A stretch of 64,000 nucleotides of DNA, taken from the NCBI RefSeq assembly GCF_007830055.1, contig NZ_VLLE01000006.1, positions 1-64,000 of the forward strand, written 5' to 3'. The DNA is from Lacibacter cauensis. Its GTDB lineage: Bacteria; Bacteroidota; Bacteroidia; Chitinophagales; Chitinophagaceae. The notes under the pieces are model-generated. The model was not told the DNA's origin, searched no databases, and was given only the letters and a program-made list of their open reading frames with translations. Position numbers and translations under genes: made by a program. Positions 28,062 through 37,983 of the stretch are shown here, piece after piece (positions within the stretch are counted from its first letter, which is position 1; the number at the start of each line of letters is the position of its first letter).

Positions 28062-29192
28062 TTACTCATCTGCCGTATTCTTCATTTTCATTAAAAGATT
28101 GTAAGCCCCTTTCAATACAAATGTTTCTTTTGCCTTGTTCTCATCAATCATAATTTCTGTAAACCCGTTTTCTGTGTTACCGGTTTTTACCTCAATCATT
28201 TCAAATTGATTTTTTCCTTTTTCGATGAAAACATATTGTTTGTTTTCAAAACTGACGATGGCATCTGATGGCACTACTGTTGCATTACTGCTTTTTACTT
28301 CTATTTCAGCATTCATGTACATGCCGGGAATAAGTGTTTTATCATAGGATGCAAAATGACAATGCACTTCTACGCTTTTATCTTCAGAAAAGTCTTTCCC
28401 GATCAAAATAATTTCGCAGGGATATTTTTTTTCAGGATTGCTATTGGTGTAGGCAATAAGTTTTTGCCCAATGAAAAGATTATTAACGTCTTTTTCAAAG
28501 GCTGTTAGCACTAAGTGTATGTCCGCAGGGTTTACAATTTCAAACAGCACATCGGCAGGGGCCACGTATTTGCCAATATTCACGTTTACTTTAGAAACAA
28601 AACCGTTGATCGGTGAAGCAATGCTAATGCTCTTTGAGATATTGCTTACAGTCCTGTTGGCAGGATTGATGCCGATCAGTTCTAATTTTTCAGCAAGTGA
28701 TTTTAGCAGAATTTCCAGTGAAGTGTAATCGGCCAATGATTGCTGGTAAATTTTATCGCTGCTGGCTTTGCTTTGGTTCAGCTCTCTTTGTCTTTCATAT
28801 TCTTCTTTTGCAAATACCAATTTTGCTTTTGCTGTTAAATAATCCTGCTGCAATTGTATGTATTGCTGATCTTCCATGATGGCAATACTTTCGCCTTTTT
28901 TCACATAGGTGCCGGGTAACAGTTTCGTGTATTTCAAATATCCACCCAGCGGAACACTGATGGAAACCATGTTTTGTGGCGGCACATCTATCTTACCATT
29001 TACTTTCAGGAGCGATGAAATAGATTGCTTCTCCAGTTTACCTGTTTGTATCCCGGCATTTTTAAATTGCGCATCGGTTAGTGTAACAAGGTTTTCTGCT
29101 GTTTGACCTTCTGTTTTTTGTTCTTCTTTATTACTGCCGCCACAGGCTGCAAGCAGTAAAGAAATATTCAGGATGATGATTAATTGTTTCAT
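28062..29192 (-). CDS. CusB/CzcB-type periplasmic adaptor
   Basis: A 376-residue lipoprotein with signal and lipobox (LLLAACGGS, Cys 17). It contains the lipoyl halves VSISVPLGGYLKYTKLLPGT and SIASPINGFVSKVNVNIGKY, a helical hairpin between them, and a C-terminal barrel ending in a region with VKTGNTENGFTEI. It lies 10 bases after the CusA-TolC fusion gene, so it is its adaptor partner for heavy-metal export. There is no obvious methionine-rich or histidine-rich N-terminal metal-binding extension. Confidence 0.9.
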   Translation of the reverse strand: MKQLIIILNISLLLAACGGSNKEEQKTEGQTAENLVTLTDAQFKNAGIQTGKLEKQSISSLLKVNGKIDVPPQNMVSISVPLGGYLKYTKLLPGTYVKKGESIAIMEDQQYIQLQQDYLTAKAKLVFAKEEYERQRELNQSKASSDKIYQQSLADYTSLEILLKSLAEKLELIGINPANRTVSNISKSISIASPINGFVSKVNVNIGKYVAPADVLFEIVNPADIHLVLTAFEKDVNNLFIGQKLIAYTNSNPEKKYPCEIILIGKDFSEDKSVEVHCHFASYDKTLIPGMYMNAEIEVKSSNATVVPSDAIVSFENKQYVFIEKGKNQFEMIEVKTGNTENGFTEIMIDENKAKETFVLKGAYNLLMKMKNTADE

Positions 29193-29202
29193 TATTGTAA
29201 AC

Positions 29203-32200
29203 TTATTTAGAGATAAATGAATTGATTTCTACTGCGCTTTCATTTCTGTTTTTAACAGCTTCTATGTAATCGCTTTGTATGGCAATAGCCTGGTTAATGA
29301 GAAGCACCCACTCCAGGTAGTTTATTTCACCATTTATAAACTGCTTATTGGCTGTACTCGTAGCGAGATCAGCATTTTTTAAGGCCGTTGTTTCAAAATA
29401 GGAAATTGCCTCAGAATATTTTTGATACTGTATAAGCGCTGCTTTATAGGCAGTTTCAAAATTCTTAAGACCAACCTCGTATTGATTTGCTACAACTTTT
29501 TCATTGATTTTAGCTGCATTAATTTTTGCCTTTTGCCCATTGTTAAATATGGGTATGCCTAAACCTGCCTGGATTGATTGAAAACGTGGTGTACTATTAT
29601 ATTCCTTATTGTTTGCCCCGGTACCCCGTATTCCCATGATATTGTAACCAAGTGTAAGACTGGGCAGCAGTTTCGTTTTTTCTACTTGTGTAGCAGCCGC
29701 AGCTATTTGCTGTTGCTGTCTTAAATACTCCATTGAAGGATGAACAAGCAGTAAAGAGCTATCCCCTTTTACCAATACATTTATCTTGAACTCATTTTCA
29801 TTTGGAACAAATGCAATGTTGGTATTGAGCAATAAATGAAACCGCAACTGAAGCAAATCCAGATCCTGCTGTAATTGACTTAGTTGTAATCCTATTTGTC
29901 CCCGTTGATTTTCTGCAGTGGTTTTTTCTAAAATATTACTTTCACCTTTGTTGAAACGTAATGTTGCCCTGCTTAAAAATTCAGAAAAAAGACTGTCAAC
30001 TTTTTGCAGCAGTTTTTTCTTTTCCCGCAAATACAAAAAGGAATAATATACCTGTGCTACCTGTTTCTTTAGTATAGCTTCATTTACGCCCACATTTAAC
30101 ACACTGCTTTTCCACTCTTCTGTTAACAATGCTCTTTGAATGGCATACACTTTTGGGAAATTTATAGTTTGAGAGATACCCAATCTCGTATCCACGTAGG
30201 CGCTATTGATTTGTCCAAAATCGCCTGTAACATTTGTAGCTGGTAAATTTTTCGCCGATTTTATTAATTGCTGCTGATACTCCGCTCTTAACTTTTCATT
30301 TTTAACGGTCAGGTTATTTTTCAATGCCGTATCAGTTGCCGCTTGTAATGTGATAGGTGTTTCCTGCCTGACAGTACCAATTTGTGCATTTGCAATTTGA
30401 AAAGGAAAAACCATTAATAATAAAATGGTTGCTGCAGCAATTGGCTTTTTCCCTTTAAAAGGAATTCCTTTCTCAAACATCATGTATAAAATTGGCAAAA
30501 CAAATAAGGTTAGAAATGTAGCTATGAGTAAGCCTCCAATTACCACTGTGGCAAGTGGTCTTTGCACTTCTGCTCCTTCTCCGGTACTTAATGCCATTGG
30601 TAAAAAACCCAACGATGCTACAAAGGCGGTCATTAATACAGGGCGTAACCTGATTTTTGTTCCCTGTGTAACGATTCTTTTCAGATCATGTAAACCCTCT
30701 TCTTTTTTCAGGCGATTGAATTCGGCCACCAACACAATACCATTTAATACCGCCACACCAAATAATGCAATAAACCCAACACCTGCCGAAATACTGAATG
30801 GCATCCCTCTTACGGCCAGCGCCAAAATTCCTCCAATTGCAGAAAGCGGGATAGCGGAGTAAATGAGAAGACCATGTTTTACAGAACGGAAAGCAAAGTA
30901 CAACATCAGAAAAATGAGTAACAATGAAACAGGCACGGCAATACTTAATCTCTTTTTTGCCGCCACAAGATTTTCGAATGCACCTCCATAGGTAATGTAA
31001 TAACCAGGTGGCAGTTTTATTTGTCGCTCAACTTTTTCCTGCAATTCCTTCACCATACTCTGCACATCCCTTCCACGTACATTAAAGCCCACAATAATTC
31101 TACGTTGCGCATCTTCCCGCTGAATTTGATTGGGGCCTTCAGTCACTTCTACCTTTGCAACATTATTTAATGGAATTTGTATGCCCTGTGCAGTGGGGAT
31201 TAAAAGATTTTGAACATCCTGCAAATTTTTTCGTTGTTCACCACTTAAACGCACTACTAAATCAAAACGTTTTTCGCCTTCGTAAACTGTTCCTGTGCTT
31301 TGTCCTGCAAATGCAGTATTTACCACTTTATTGATGTCGCTGATATTTAAACCATATTGTGCAATGGCAGCACGGTTGTATTGGATTACAATTTGCGGCA
31401 TACCAGTAACAGCTTCTACATACAATCCACTTGAGCCCATTACTGTATTTACAACAGTTCCTACCTTATTTGCATACATGGCTAACGTGTCTAAATCTTC
31501 ACCAAAAATTTTACAAACTACATCCTGCCTTGCCCCGGATATTAATTCATTAAACCGCATCTGTACCGGATACTGGAAGCCGAATGTAACACCCGGCACA
31601 TCTTCCAGTGCTTTGCTCATTTTGGCTTCAAGTTCAGGATAAGTTTTTGCAGATGTCCATTCGCTTTTATCTTTTAAAATAACCATCATATCGCTGGCGT
31701 CAATAGGCATAGGATCGGTAGGGATTTCGCTACTGCCTGTTTTGCCAACCACTTCTATCACTTCAGGGAATTTTTCTCTTAAAATTCTTGCACCTGTTGA
31801 AACTGCATTCATGGAGGTATTAAGATTACTGCCAGGCAGCACTCTTGTTTCCACCGCAAAATCGCCTTCGGGGAGAGATGGGATGAATTCACCACCTAAT
31901 TGAGTAAGTATAAAAACCGCAATAGCAAAGAGGGATAATACCGATGTAATAACTGTTTTCGGAAAATGCAATACTTTTTCAAGTGTATGCTGGTAGATAC
32001 GCTCCAAGCGTCCCATCATCCTGTCAGACAAAGTCTTTTTGTGAGAAATCTTTTTACTCAGAAACAAAGCACTCATCATTGGAATGTAAGTAAGAGAAAG
32101 GATGAAAGCGCCCAACAATGCAAAGGCAACTGTTTGCGCCATTGGTTTGAACATTTTTCCTTCAATACCTTCTAATGAAAAAATGGGGAGATAAACGATC

Positions 32201-33579
32201 AGAATAATTATTTGCCCAAAAACAGCACTGTTCATCATGCGGCCTGCAGATTGTTTTACTTCTCCATCCATCTCTGCCTGGCTTAACTGATTGACTTTAC
32301 TGAAATGCTTGCTATGTGTAAGCCGGTGCATAACCGCCTCAACAATAATTACTGCCCCATCCACTATTAAGCCAAAATCCAATGCTCCGAGGCTCATGAG
32401 GTTTCCACTTACACCGAACAGATTCATCATGATGATGGCAAATAACATGGCCAAAGGAATTACAGAAGCAACCAGAAATCCAGCCCGGAAATTTCCAAGA
32501 AATAAAACCAGTACAAATACTACAATCAATGCTCCTTCCAATAAGTTTTTAGAAACAGTACTGATGGAATTGTTCACCATTTTTGTACGATCGAGAAAGG
32601 GATCAATTACAACACCTTCGGGCAAGGTTTTTTGAATTTGTGTAATACGGTCCTTAATATTTTTTATTACTTCATTGCTATTAGCGCCTTTCAACATCAT
32701 TACCACTGCACCCGATACCTCCTGAACACCATTGTAAGTCATGGCTCCGTACCTGGTGGCACTGCCCATATTTACCTCAGCAACATCACGAATCAACAAC
32801 GGGGAGCCGTTAGCAAGATTTTTAACTACTACATTTTCTATGTCTTCAATAGTACCTATAAGACCTTCACTGCGGATAAATAAAACAGTCGGCCCTTTTT
32901 CAATATACGCACCGCCTGTGTTTTGATTGTTATTTTGAAGCGCATCAAAGACATTATTGATTGTAATATTGTTTGCCTTTAATTTATCAGGTACAACAGA
33001 AATTTCATATTGCTTCAGGTATCCACCAAAACTACTTACGTCTGCTACACCACTAACACCTAATAATTGCCTTCGCACAATCCAGTCCTGAATGGTGCGC
33101 AAGTCCATTGCGGTGTATTTACTTTCAAATCCTTTTTTTGGTCGAACCGAGTATTGATAAATTTCGCCCAGCCCAGTAGTAACAGGTGCAAGTTTAGGTG
33201 TACCAAAACCTTTCGGAATTTGTTCCTGCACTTGTTGCAGCCTTTCTGTTACCTGCTGTCTTGCCCAATACACATCTGTTTCATCATCAAATACTATTGT
33301 AACAACAGATAAGCCGAAACGGGAAAAACTTCTGATCTCTTTTAAGCCGGGAATATTGGCATTTGATTGCTCAATAGGAAATGTAATAAGCCGTTCAACT
33401 TCCGGGGCTCCTAGAGCCGGTGCAATTGTAATAACTTGTACCTGATTGTCAGTGATGTCAGGTACGGCATCAATAGGCAATTTTTTAACTTGGTAACTGC
33501 CATAACCAATGAGACCAAGTATAAATAAACCGATAATGAGTTTGTTCCGTATGGAAAACTCAATGATTTTGTTGAGCAT
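29203..33579 (-). CDS. CusA/CzcA heavy-metal RND pump fused to TolC-like domain
   Basis: A 1458-residue protein. Residues 1 to about 1040 are a heavy-metal RND permease: it starts MLNKIIEFSIRNKLIIG and has the class-defining TM4 segment DFGLIVDGAVIIVE and the signature RPVLMTAFVASLGFLPMALS. A hydrophobic, signal-like stretch (about 1046-1066, ending IANAQ) leads into a TolC-family outer-membrane factor (about 1067-1458). Pump and channel are thus one polypeptide, a fusion known in Bacteroidota; the internal segment could be processed. I chose the ATG at 33579, since the longer frame from 33639 adds 20 residues unlike the family. Its adaptor follows after 10 bases. Confidence 0.92.
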   Translation of the reverse strand: MLNKIIEFSIRNKLIIGLFILGLIGYGSYQVKKLPIDAVPDITDNQVQVITIAPALGAPEVERLITFPIEQSNANIPGLKEIRSFSRFGLSVVTIVFDDETDVYWARQQVTERLQQVQEQIPKGFGTPKLAPVTTGLGEIYQYSVRPKKGFESKYTAMDLRTIQDWIVRRQLLGVSGVADVSSFGGYLKQYEISVVPDKLKANNITINNVFDALQNNNQNTGGAYIEKGPTVLFIRSEGLIGTIEDIENVVVKNLANGSPLLIRDVAEVNMGSATRYGAMTYNGVQEVSGAVVMMLKGANSNEVIKNIKDRITQIQKTLPEGVVIDPFLDRTKMVNNSISTVSKNLLEGALIVVFVLVLFLGNFRAGFLVASVIPLAMLFAIIMMNLFGVSGNLMSLGALDFGLIVDGAVIIVEAVMHRLTHSKHFSKVNQLSQAEMDGEVKQSAGRMMNSAVFGQIIILIVYLPIFSLEGIEGKMFKPMAQTVAFALLGAFILSLTYIPMMSALFLSKKISHKKTLSDRMMGRLERIYQHTLEKVLHFPKTVITSVLSLFAIAVFILTQLGGEFIPSLPEGDFAVETRVLPGSNLNTSMNAVSTGARILREKFPEVIEVVGKTGSSEIPTDPMPIDASDMMVILKDKSEWTSAKTYPELEAKMSKALEDVPGVTFGFQYPVQMRFNELISGARQDVVCKIFGEDLDTLAMYANKVGTVVNTVMGSSGLYVEAVTGMPQIVIQYNRAAIAQYGLNISDINKVVNTAFAGQSTGTVYEGEKRFDLVVRLSGEQRKNLQDVQNLLIPTAQGIQIPLNNVAKVEVTEGPNQIQREDAQRRIIVGFNVRGRDVQSMVKELQEKVERQIKLPPGYYITYGGAFENLVAAKKRLSIAVPVSLLLIFLMLYFAFRSVKHGLLIYSAIPLSAIGGILALAVRGMPFSISAGVGFIALFGVAVLNGIVLVAEFNRLKKEEGLHDLKRIVTQGTKIRLRPVLMTAFVASLGFLPMALSTGEGAEVQRPLATVVIGGLLIATFLTLFVLPILYMMFEKGIPFKGKKPIAAATILLLMVFPFQIANAQIGTVRQETPITLQAATDTALKNNLTVKNEKLRAEYQQQLIKSAKNLPATNVTGDFGQINSAYVDTRLGISQTINFPKVYAIQRALLTEEWKSSVLNVGVNEAILKKQVAQVYYSFLYLREKKKLLQKVDSLFSEFLSRATLRFNKGESNILEKTTAENQRGQIGLQLSQLQQDLDLLQLRFHLLLNTNIAFVPNENEFKINVLVKGDSSLLLVHPSMEYLRQQQQIAAAATQVEKTKLLPSLTLGYNIMGIRGTGANNKEYNSTPRFQSIQAGLGIPIFNNGQKAKINAAKINEKVVANQYEVGLKNFETAYKAALIQYQKYSEAISYFETTALKNADLATSTANKQFINGEINYLEWVLLINQAIAIQSDYIEAVKNRNESAVEINSFISK

Positions 33580-33695
33580 GTCTGTATAAATATTATTAAT
33601 GTATAAAGCATGAGCCTTGTATAAAGCGCAAAAAACCAAATAGGAAATTATTGTCTGTTATGTAATAGACAATAAAGCCATTCAGCTAAATAATA

Positions 33696-34088
33696 TTAAA
33701 CAGTGGGAGGGCCTCGTCTGGAGGAAGAAGAAAAATATTTTTCAGGAGGAGGATAGACCTTATAACTGCCAAAAGGAGGCTTAACGATTGTCGGTAAATC
33801 AGTTGACAGGCAGACAATCATTATTGCAGGCAGAAAAGTTAGCGGAACATCAGCACATTTGTTTTGGCTGCTAGCCGGAACAAAGTTTTCGTCTAACTGC
33901 GAAAAGGAAAATACATGATGTTGATTGTCTTCGTTGTTATCCAGCGGCTGCTGTTCAAGAAGATGTTGATCGTGGGCATGATATATGTCGACAGAAATTT
34001 TGTCATGATGCAAATGTGGCAAAACATGATGGCCCATTACCGTCATTACGGCAACAAACAAAAATATCTTTTGCAACGCTTTCTTCAT
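33696..34088 (-). CDS. Small His-rich secreted protein upstream of cusA
   Basis: A 130-residue exported protein. The signal peptide (about 1-20) is followed by a histidine-rich region (HHVLPHLHHDK, then YHAHDQHLLEQ and NQHHVF), a hydrophobic stretch (TFLPAIMIVCLS) and a proline-rich tail with PPPEK ending in RRGPP plus two residues. The histidines suggest metal binding in the envelope. It is the first gene before the CusA-TolC fusion (116 bases). I do not recognise the family, although similar small proteins occur upstream of metal RND operons in Bacteroidota. Confidence 0.65.
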   Translation of the reverse strand: MKKALQKIFLFVAVMTVMGHHVLPHLHHDKISVDIYHAHDQHLLEQQPLDNNEDNQHHVFSFSQLDENFVPASSQNKCADVPLTFLPAIMIVCLSTDLPTIVKPPFGSYKVYPPPEKYFSSSSRRGPPTV

Positions 34089-34799
34089 GAAAAGCGAAGG
34101 TAGGGAAATAGATTATTACAGTAAAGTCTATTTATTCAATACTGGTTTGCAATCTTTTTTCTAAGAGCTTATTTCAAAAAAAAATCCTGCGATCTCAAGA
34201 TTCGGAATTCCGTAAGGTTACAATACATGAATAGTAGCCTGTTCATCATCTGAAGTAAAATAATAAGCAAGGCAAACTATATCCAAATAAACAGATTGGA
34301 TATCAAGTTTTTGCAATCTTGTAACTTATCTATACACTTTCAAAGGCTTTTCTACAATTTGGTTGATAGAAGATTCTCATGATGTGATTCAGTGAATCCA
34401 TACCCTTATAATTCACATACTTATGATGAATTAGTTTAACAAGTCAATATGTAAATTAAATTAACTACGCATTTGAAGTAATACAATGATAATAACAAAC
34501 TCAATATTATTGTGCGTTTAAATATTGCTAATAGATCAGGTTAATTGTCATGGCTACGATATTGTCAAAGTATGTAAAACTCAGGAATCAGATTTTGAAA
34601 CCTGCATGAGGTGGTGTTATTATTCGTTTTAGCAACGGCACTTCTGCCAAAGTCTTAAAGAAACTAACTGGGTTTCCTTATTCTTTGGTGTTGATTTTCT
34701 ACGTCAGATGTTGACTCAAAAATATTAAATTTGAAGTAGTAGAGTATGCTAAGAGTAACTAAACTTTAATTTGACTTTTTTTTACTTAAACTAACCTGC
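34089..34799. other. 711-bp AT-rich intergenic region
   Basis: Divergent region between the metal-efflux block and the AraC gene. I find no open reading frame with protein-like content. One perfect 7-bp inverted repeat (TATCCAA / TTGGATA, about 34279-34301) is visible; otherwise it is low-complexity AT-rich sequence. It must hold the promoters for the His-rich/cusA unit (leftward) and for the AraC gene (rightward), but no Bacteroidota -33/-7 pair is clear enough to place. Confidence 0.5.
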
Positions 34800-35765
34800 A
34801 TGAAATTACTATTAACCAATGGAGAGTTCATTGAGATGCTTCCCGGTTACTCAGAAAGTTTCACGGGACCTGTGCTTAAAGACGCTATTGCCTTTACATC
34901 AAAAACAGCTGTTACAGATTTAACAATTCAGGTAATTGCTTATGAAGATTTTGTAATTCGCTTAAGCATAGGAACATTACTTCAAAAAGTTAAATCATTT
35001 GACTGGATACAGAGAAGTGGCTGTTACAGCAGTTTTATGCTTAAAAACGGCATGTTTAAAGAAATCGGAAACTCAGGGAAATTTCATGTACGAAAGGATC
35101 AATACAGCTGTTACCTCACTCCCCCAGCTGAATGTTCTGCTTCATTCGAAAAGCATCAGGAATTCTGTCTGTTGGATATTTTTTATTCTACTACACTTAT
35201 TAACGAACTAAGCCGTGTTTTTCCTCAACTTACCCAATTTTTGCAAAGATCCGCTGTAGTTTTCTTACCACATAAAGCAAACTGGACATTTCCGAAAGTA
35301 AAAGAAATTTATAATCATATACTGGAAAGCCCATACAGCGATTCTTCCAGAAATTTCTATCTTAATTTAAAAGTACGTGAACTGCTATTTCACTTATTGG
35401 AAAAAGCATTTGCAACAAAGCCAGAAGAACTTTCTTTTACTGCATTTGAAACGGCACGGATTCATGAAGCAAGGAATATACTTGAAGAACATTTAGGCAA
35501 AAAGCCTCCTACCATCCGGAGCCTGGCAAAAAAAGTAGCCCTCAATGAATTAAAATTAAAGAAAGGTTTCAGAAAATACTTTGATTCGGGAATTTTTGAG
35601 TGGTTAACGAATCGAAAAATGGAACATGCAAGAATGCTCATTCTTACAACTAATAAACCAATTAAAGACATTGCTTCAATTGTTGGTTATCCGCTTACGA
35701 CGAATTTCATAACTGCTTTTAGAAGAAGATTTGGATATACACCAGGTTCGCTCAGAAGGCAATAA
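34800..35765 (+). CDS. AraC-family transcriptional regulator
   Basis: A 321-residue regulator with a C-terminal AraC double helix-turn-helix (about 224-321). The second HTH reads IKDIASIVGYPLTTNFITAF and is followed by RRFGYTPGSLRR, the family signature. The N-terminal 200 residues form a sensor region with no match I recognise. It lies 99 bases upstream of the MauE-like gene and may control it or the TlpA/SusCD unit. The ATG at 34800 is the first in frame. Confidence 0.9.
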   Translation: MKLLLTNGEFIEMLPGYSESFTGPVLKDAIAFTSKTAVTDLTIQVIAYEDFVIRLSIGTLLQKVKSFDWIQRSGCYSSFMLKNGMFKEIGNSGKFHVRKDQYSCYLTPPAECSASFEKHQEFCLLDIFYSTTLINELSRVFPQLTQFLQRSAVVFLPHKANWTFPKVKEIYNHILESPYSDSSRNFYLNLKVRELLFHLLEKAFATKPEELSFTAFETARIHEARNILEEHLGKKPPTIRSLAKKVALNELKLKKGFRKYFDSGIFEWLTNRKMEHARMLILTTNKPIKDIASIVGYPLTTNFITAFRRRFGYTPGSLRRQ

Positions 35766-35864
35766 TCCTTTTCGCAAAATTTGTAAGCCAGTCGGCAAAC
35801 CTATTTGATCAAAATATCACAAACCTTATTATGATCTTTATAGTGCAATTAAATCAGCAGCACT

Positions 35865-36326
35865 ATGAAGAAAGAAACACTACAAATTGTATTCATTGAA
35901 TCAAACGTTGCTCTGTTTATTTTCTTGTTTGTTTACACCGGAGTTAATAAACTGATGGACTATTCAGCTTTTCGTGTAGTACTATCAAAATCACCTCTTC
36001 TATCATTTGCTTCCTCATTTATTGCATGGTTTCTACCAGTTATTGAACTAATTGTTTCGCTTATTTTATTAATGCCATTTACGAGAAAGTTAGGATTACT
36101 TATATCTACATCCTTGATGGCTACATTTACTTTCTATCTCGCATACATGATTTTTTTTACTCCCAATCTACCGTGCTCCTGCGGAGGAATATTCAATAAT
36201 TTAAACTGGACAGAACACTTGATCTTAAATATCGTATTGCTGGTAATCGCTTTTACAGCCTGGTGGCTTTCGAAATCGAATCAACGCTTTATTGCAATAA
36301 ACAGGAATAGCCGAACACCTGTATAA
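35865..36326 (+). CDS. MauE/DoxX-family redox-associated membrane protein
   Basis: A 153-residue inner-membrane protein with four TM helices. The loop after the third helix contains LPCSCGGIF (Cys 104, Cys 106) and then NNLNWTEHLILN, a pattern typical of Bacteroidota MauE-like proteins. Such proteins are thought to pass electrons to extracytoplasmic thiol proteins. It lies between the AraC gene and a small secreted protein gene that has two cysteines, and a TlpA-like thioredoxin gene is convergent nearby, so a shared thiol-redox role is plausible. Confidence 0.8.
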   Translation: MKKETLQIVFIESNVALFIFLFVYTGVNKLMDYSAFRVVLSKSPLLSFASSFIAWFLPVIELIVSLILLMPFTRKLGLLISTSLMATFTFYLAYMIFFTPNLPCSCGGIFNNLNWTEHLILNIVLLVIAFTAWWLSKSNQRFIAINRNSRTPV

Positions 36327-36364
36327 AAAAGTAGGCAGCAATTTCTCAACAAAATAATAAGTGT

Positions 36365-36655
36365 ATGAAAAAGTATCTCTTAGGTATTATTGCTGTTGTG
36401 GCAGCAATTGGATTCAGCTCTTTTACAACAGATGAAAAGAAAGCCGCTGACGACATCTATTACTTTTACATGGTAGATGAAAATGGTGTTATCCAGGCTG
36501 GAACACCTGTTCAATTCGGAGGCCAGGTAACTCTTAGTTACGCAAATGCGAATGACGGCTGTACCGGATCGACCGCTCATTGCCTGCGTGGTTTCATTTC
36601 CCAGCCTTCATTGCCAACAAGTCAAAGTGGTGATGTACAGACCCTTAAAAACTAA
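36365..36655 (+). CDS. Small secreted two-cysteine protein (DUF6520-like)
   Basis: A 96-residue exported protein with a signal peptide (MKKYLLGIIAVVAAIGFSSF). The mature part has exactly two cysteines (Cys 66 and Cys 73 in CTGSTAHC), which probably form a disulphide. Size, signal and paired Cys resemble DUF6520 proteins that often follow MauE-like genes in Bacteroidota, but I give that name only tentatively. It starts 38 bases after the MauE-like gene and ends at a strong bidirectional terminator. Confidence 0.7.
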   Translation: MKKYLLGIIAVVAAIGFSSFTTDEKKAADDIYYFYMVDENGVIQAGTPVQFGGQVTLSYANANDGCTGSTAHCLRGFISQPSLPTSQSGDVQTLKN

Positions 36656-36665
36656 AACTTTAGTG

Positions 36666-36695
36666 CAAAGCAACCGCATTAATGCGGTTGCTTTG
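36666..36695. terminator. Bidirectional terminator, 30-bp perfect palindrome
   Basis: Positions 36666-36695 form a perfect 30-bp palindrome (CAAAGCAACCGCATT and its reverse complement) and are followed by a T-rich stretch on the plus strand. It sits between the convergent small secreted protein gene (ends 36655) and the TlpA-like gene, whose stop codon (36679-36681) lies inside the palindrome. It would terminate both transcripts. Confidence 0.85.
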
Positions 36696-37941
36696 TTTGT
36701 AGTCTTTCACGTAAAAAAAGCACGGGTACATCTCGCTTGTCTACAATTAATTCAAATCCCGCTTCAGACAGATCCTTCCTTAGATTAACTATTTTTAATG
36801 GGTAAAGGGATTGGTATCTGATAGCGCAGGTGACAGGTTCTGTTTGAAATGCTTCAATGAAAATAGGTAACGTCTGTTCGATTCTAACAGCTAACTCTCT
36901 TCCAAACTGATCAAATGGAATTTGGTTGAATTGTATAACAGAATCACCGGACGCCATAATTTTCTTTGTATTAAGTTTCATTACTCCGTTTCGTTTGCGA
37001 AGTACTAGAACATCCATATTTACTAATTCCACACTTGCGTTTAAATTAAAATACCGGGCAAGATCCTGCTGCATTATCGAGTAAGCCTTCGCTGTCTTCT
37101 CTTTAGGCAGTAACAATTCATAGCTATAAGCGTAATCTCGCATCCATTGGTCCAATGAATCGCTCTGAACCGGGTACTCATATTTAAACCTATCAATCAC
37201 GTCTAAAACAACATTGTATTTTTTATTGAAATTGTATTTGCCATTTTCTCCATACGCTTTACAGTATAAATTTCTAATTGAATAGCAGTTGCTGGCTATC
37301 GCAACTGCTGTACCTTGCTTTACTTTAACTGCTTCGGTACTTCCAACATTAATCGAGTCTGAGCAACGGGAAATCGATGAAAAATAGTCATAGTTGTGAA
37401 TATCAACAGATGATGTGAATTTTATCAATGTTGGATCACGAAATACCATATCGTTTCCATTTAAAAACCGATTAATTGTTTCTTTTGTTATAGCATGTGT
37501 ACCCGAATAGTATTTTACAACACCATTTTTAATCCAAGCAGAATAAGGGTATCCATCAACCGGAAACAGATCAGAAAGTCTGTTGCCATCCGTGATCATC
37601 GGAAGCCTCGGCTTGTAAAGGGATGGACGTTTCTTGAAAAAATCCTGTGTATATTCTTTGCTCTCACTATTCACAAGTACTACTTCTACTCTATCTCCAA
37701 AATATTGCTTTAATGAATCAAGTTTAGGAAACGCTTTAAAACAAGCCACACATCTTGTATTCCAGAAATCGATGATCAGAATCTTCTCTTTAAAATCATT
37801 TAAGCTCAGGTAATCAAATGGGTAATTGAGTACATCCTGAAAAACAAGATCCGGCAACTTATCACCTGGCTGAAGTTGCTGTGTATTTGCCTGAGTTATG
37901 GCAACAGTAATAGCCAGCATTAGTATGACTAATCGCTTCAC
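36679..37941 (-). CDS. TlpA-like thioredoxin-fold protein
   Basis: A 420-residue exported protein. After a signal peptide (about 1-20) comes a TlpA/redoxin domain (about 22-165) with the catalytic pair in FWNTRCVACFKAF (Cys 64, Cys 67). The remaining 250 residues have no domain I recognise. The frame opens at a GTG at 37941; an ATG at the eighth codon would shorten the signal peptide. It is 42 bases downstream of the SusD gene and is probably the last gene of the SusCD transcript. A periplasmic disulphide reductase role is expected. Confidence 0.85.
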   Translation of the reverse strand: MKRLVILMLAITVAITQANTQQLQPGDKLPDLVFQDVLNYPFDYLSLNDFKEKILIIDFWNTRCVACFKAFPKLDSLKQYFGDRVEVVLVNSESKEYTQDFFKKRPSLYKPRLPMITDGNRLSDLFPVDGYPYSAWIKNGVVKYYSGTHAITKETINRFLNGNDMVFRDPTLIKFTSSVDIHNYDYFSSISRCSDSINVGSTEAVKVKQGTAVAIASNCYSIRNLYCKAYGENGKYNFNKKYNVVLDVIDRFKYEYPVQSDSLDQWMRDYAYSYELLLPKEKTAKAYSIMQQDLARYFNLNASVELVNMDVLVLRKRNGVMKLNTKKIMASGDSVIQFNQIPFDQFGRELAVRIEQTLPIFIEAFQTEPVTCAIRYQSLYPLKIVNLRKDLSEAGFELIVDKRDVPVLFLRERLQTKQPH

Positions 37942-37983
37942 GTTTATTTATTTAAGAATTATTGAAAAGGATTTGCTGTAAAA

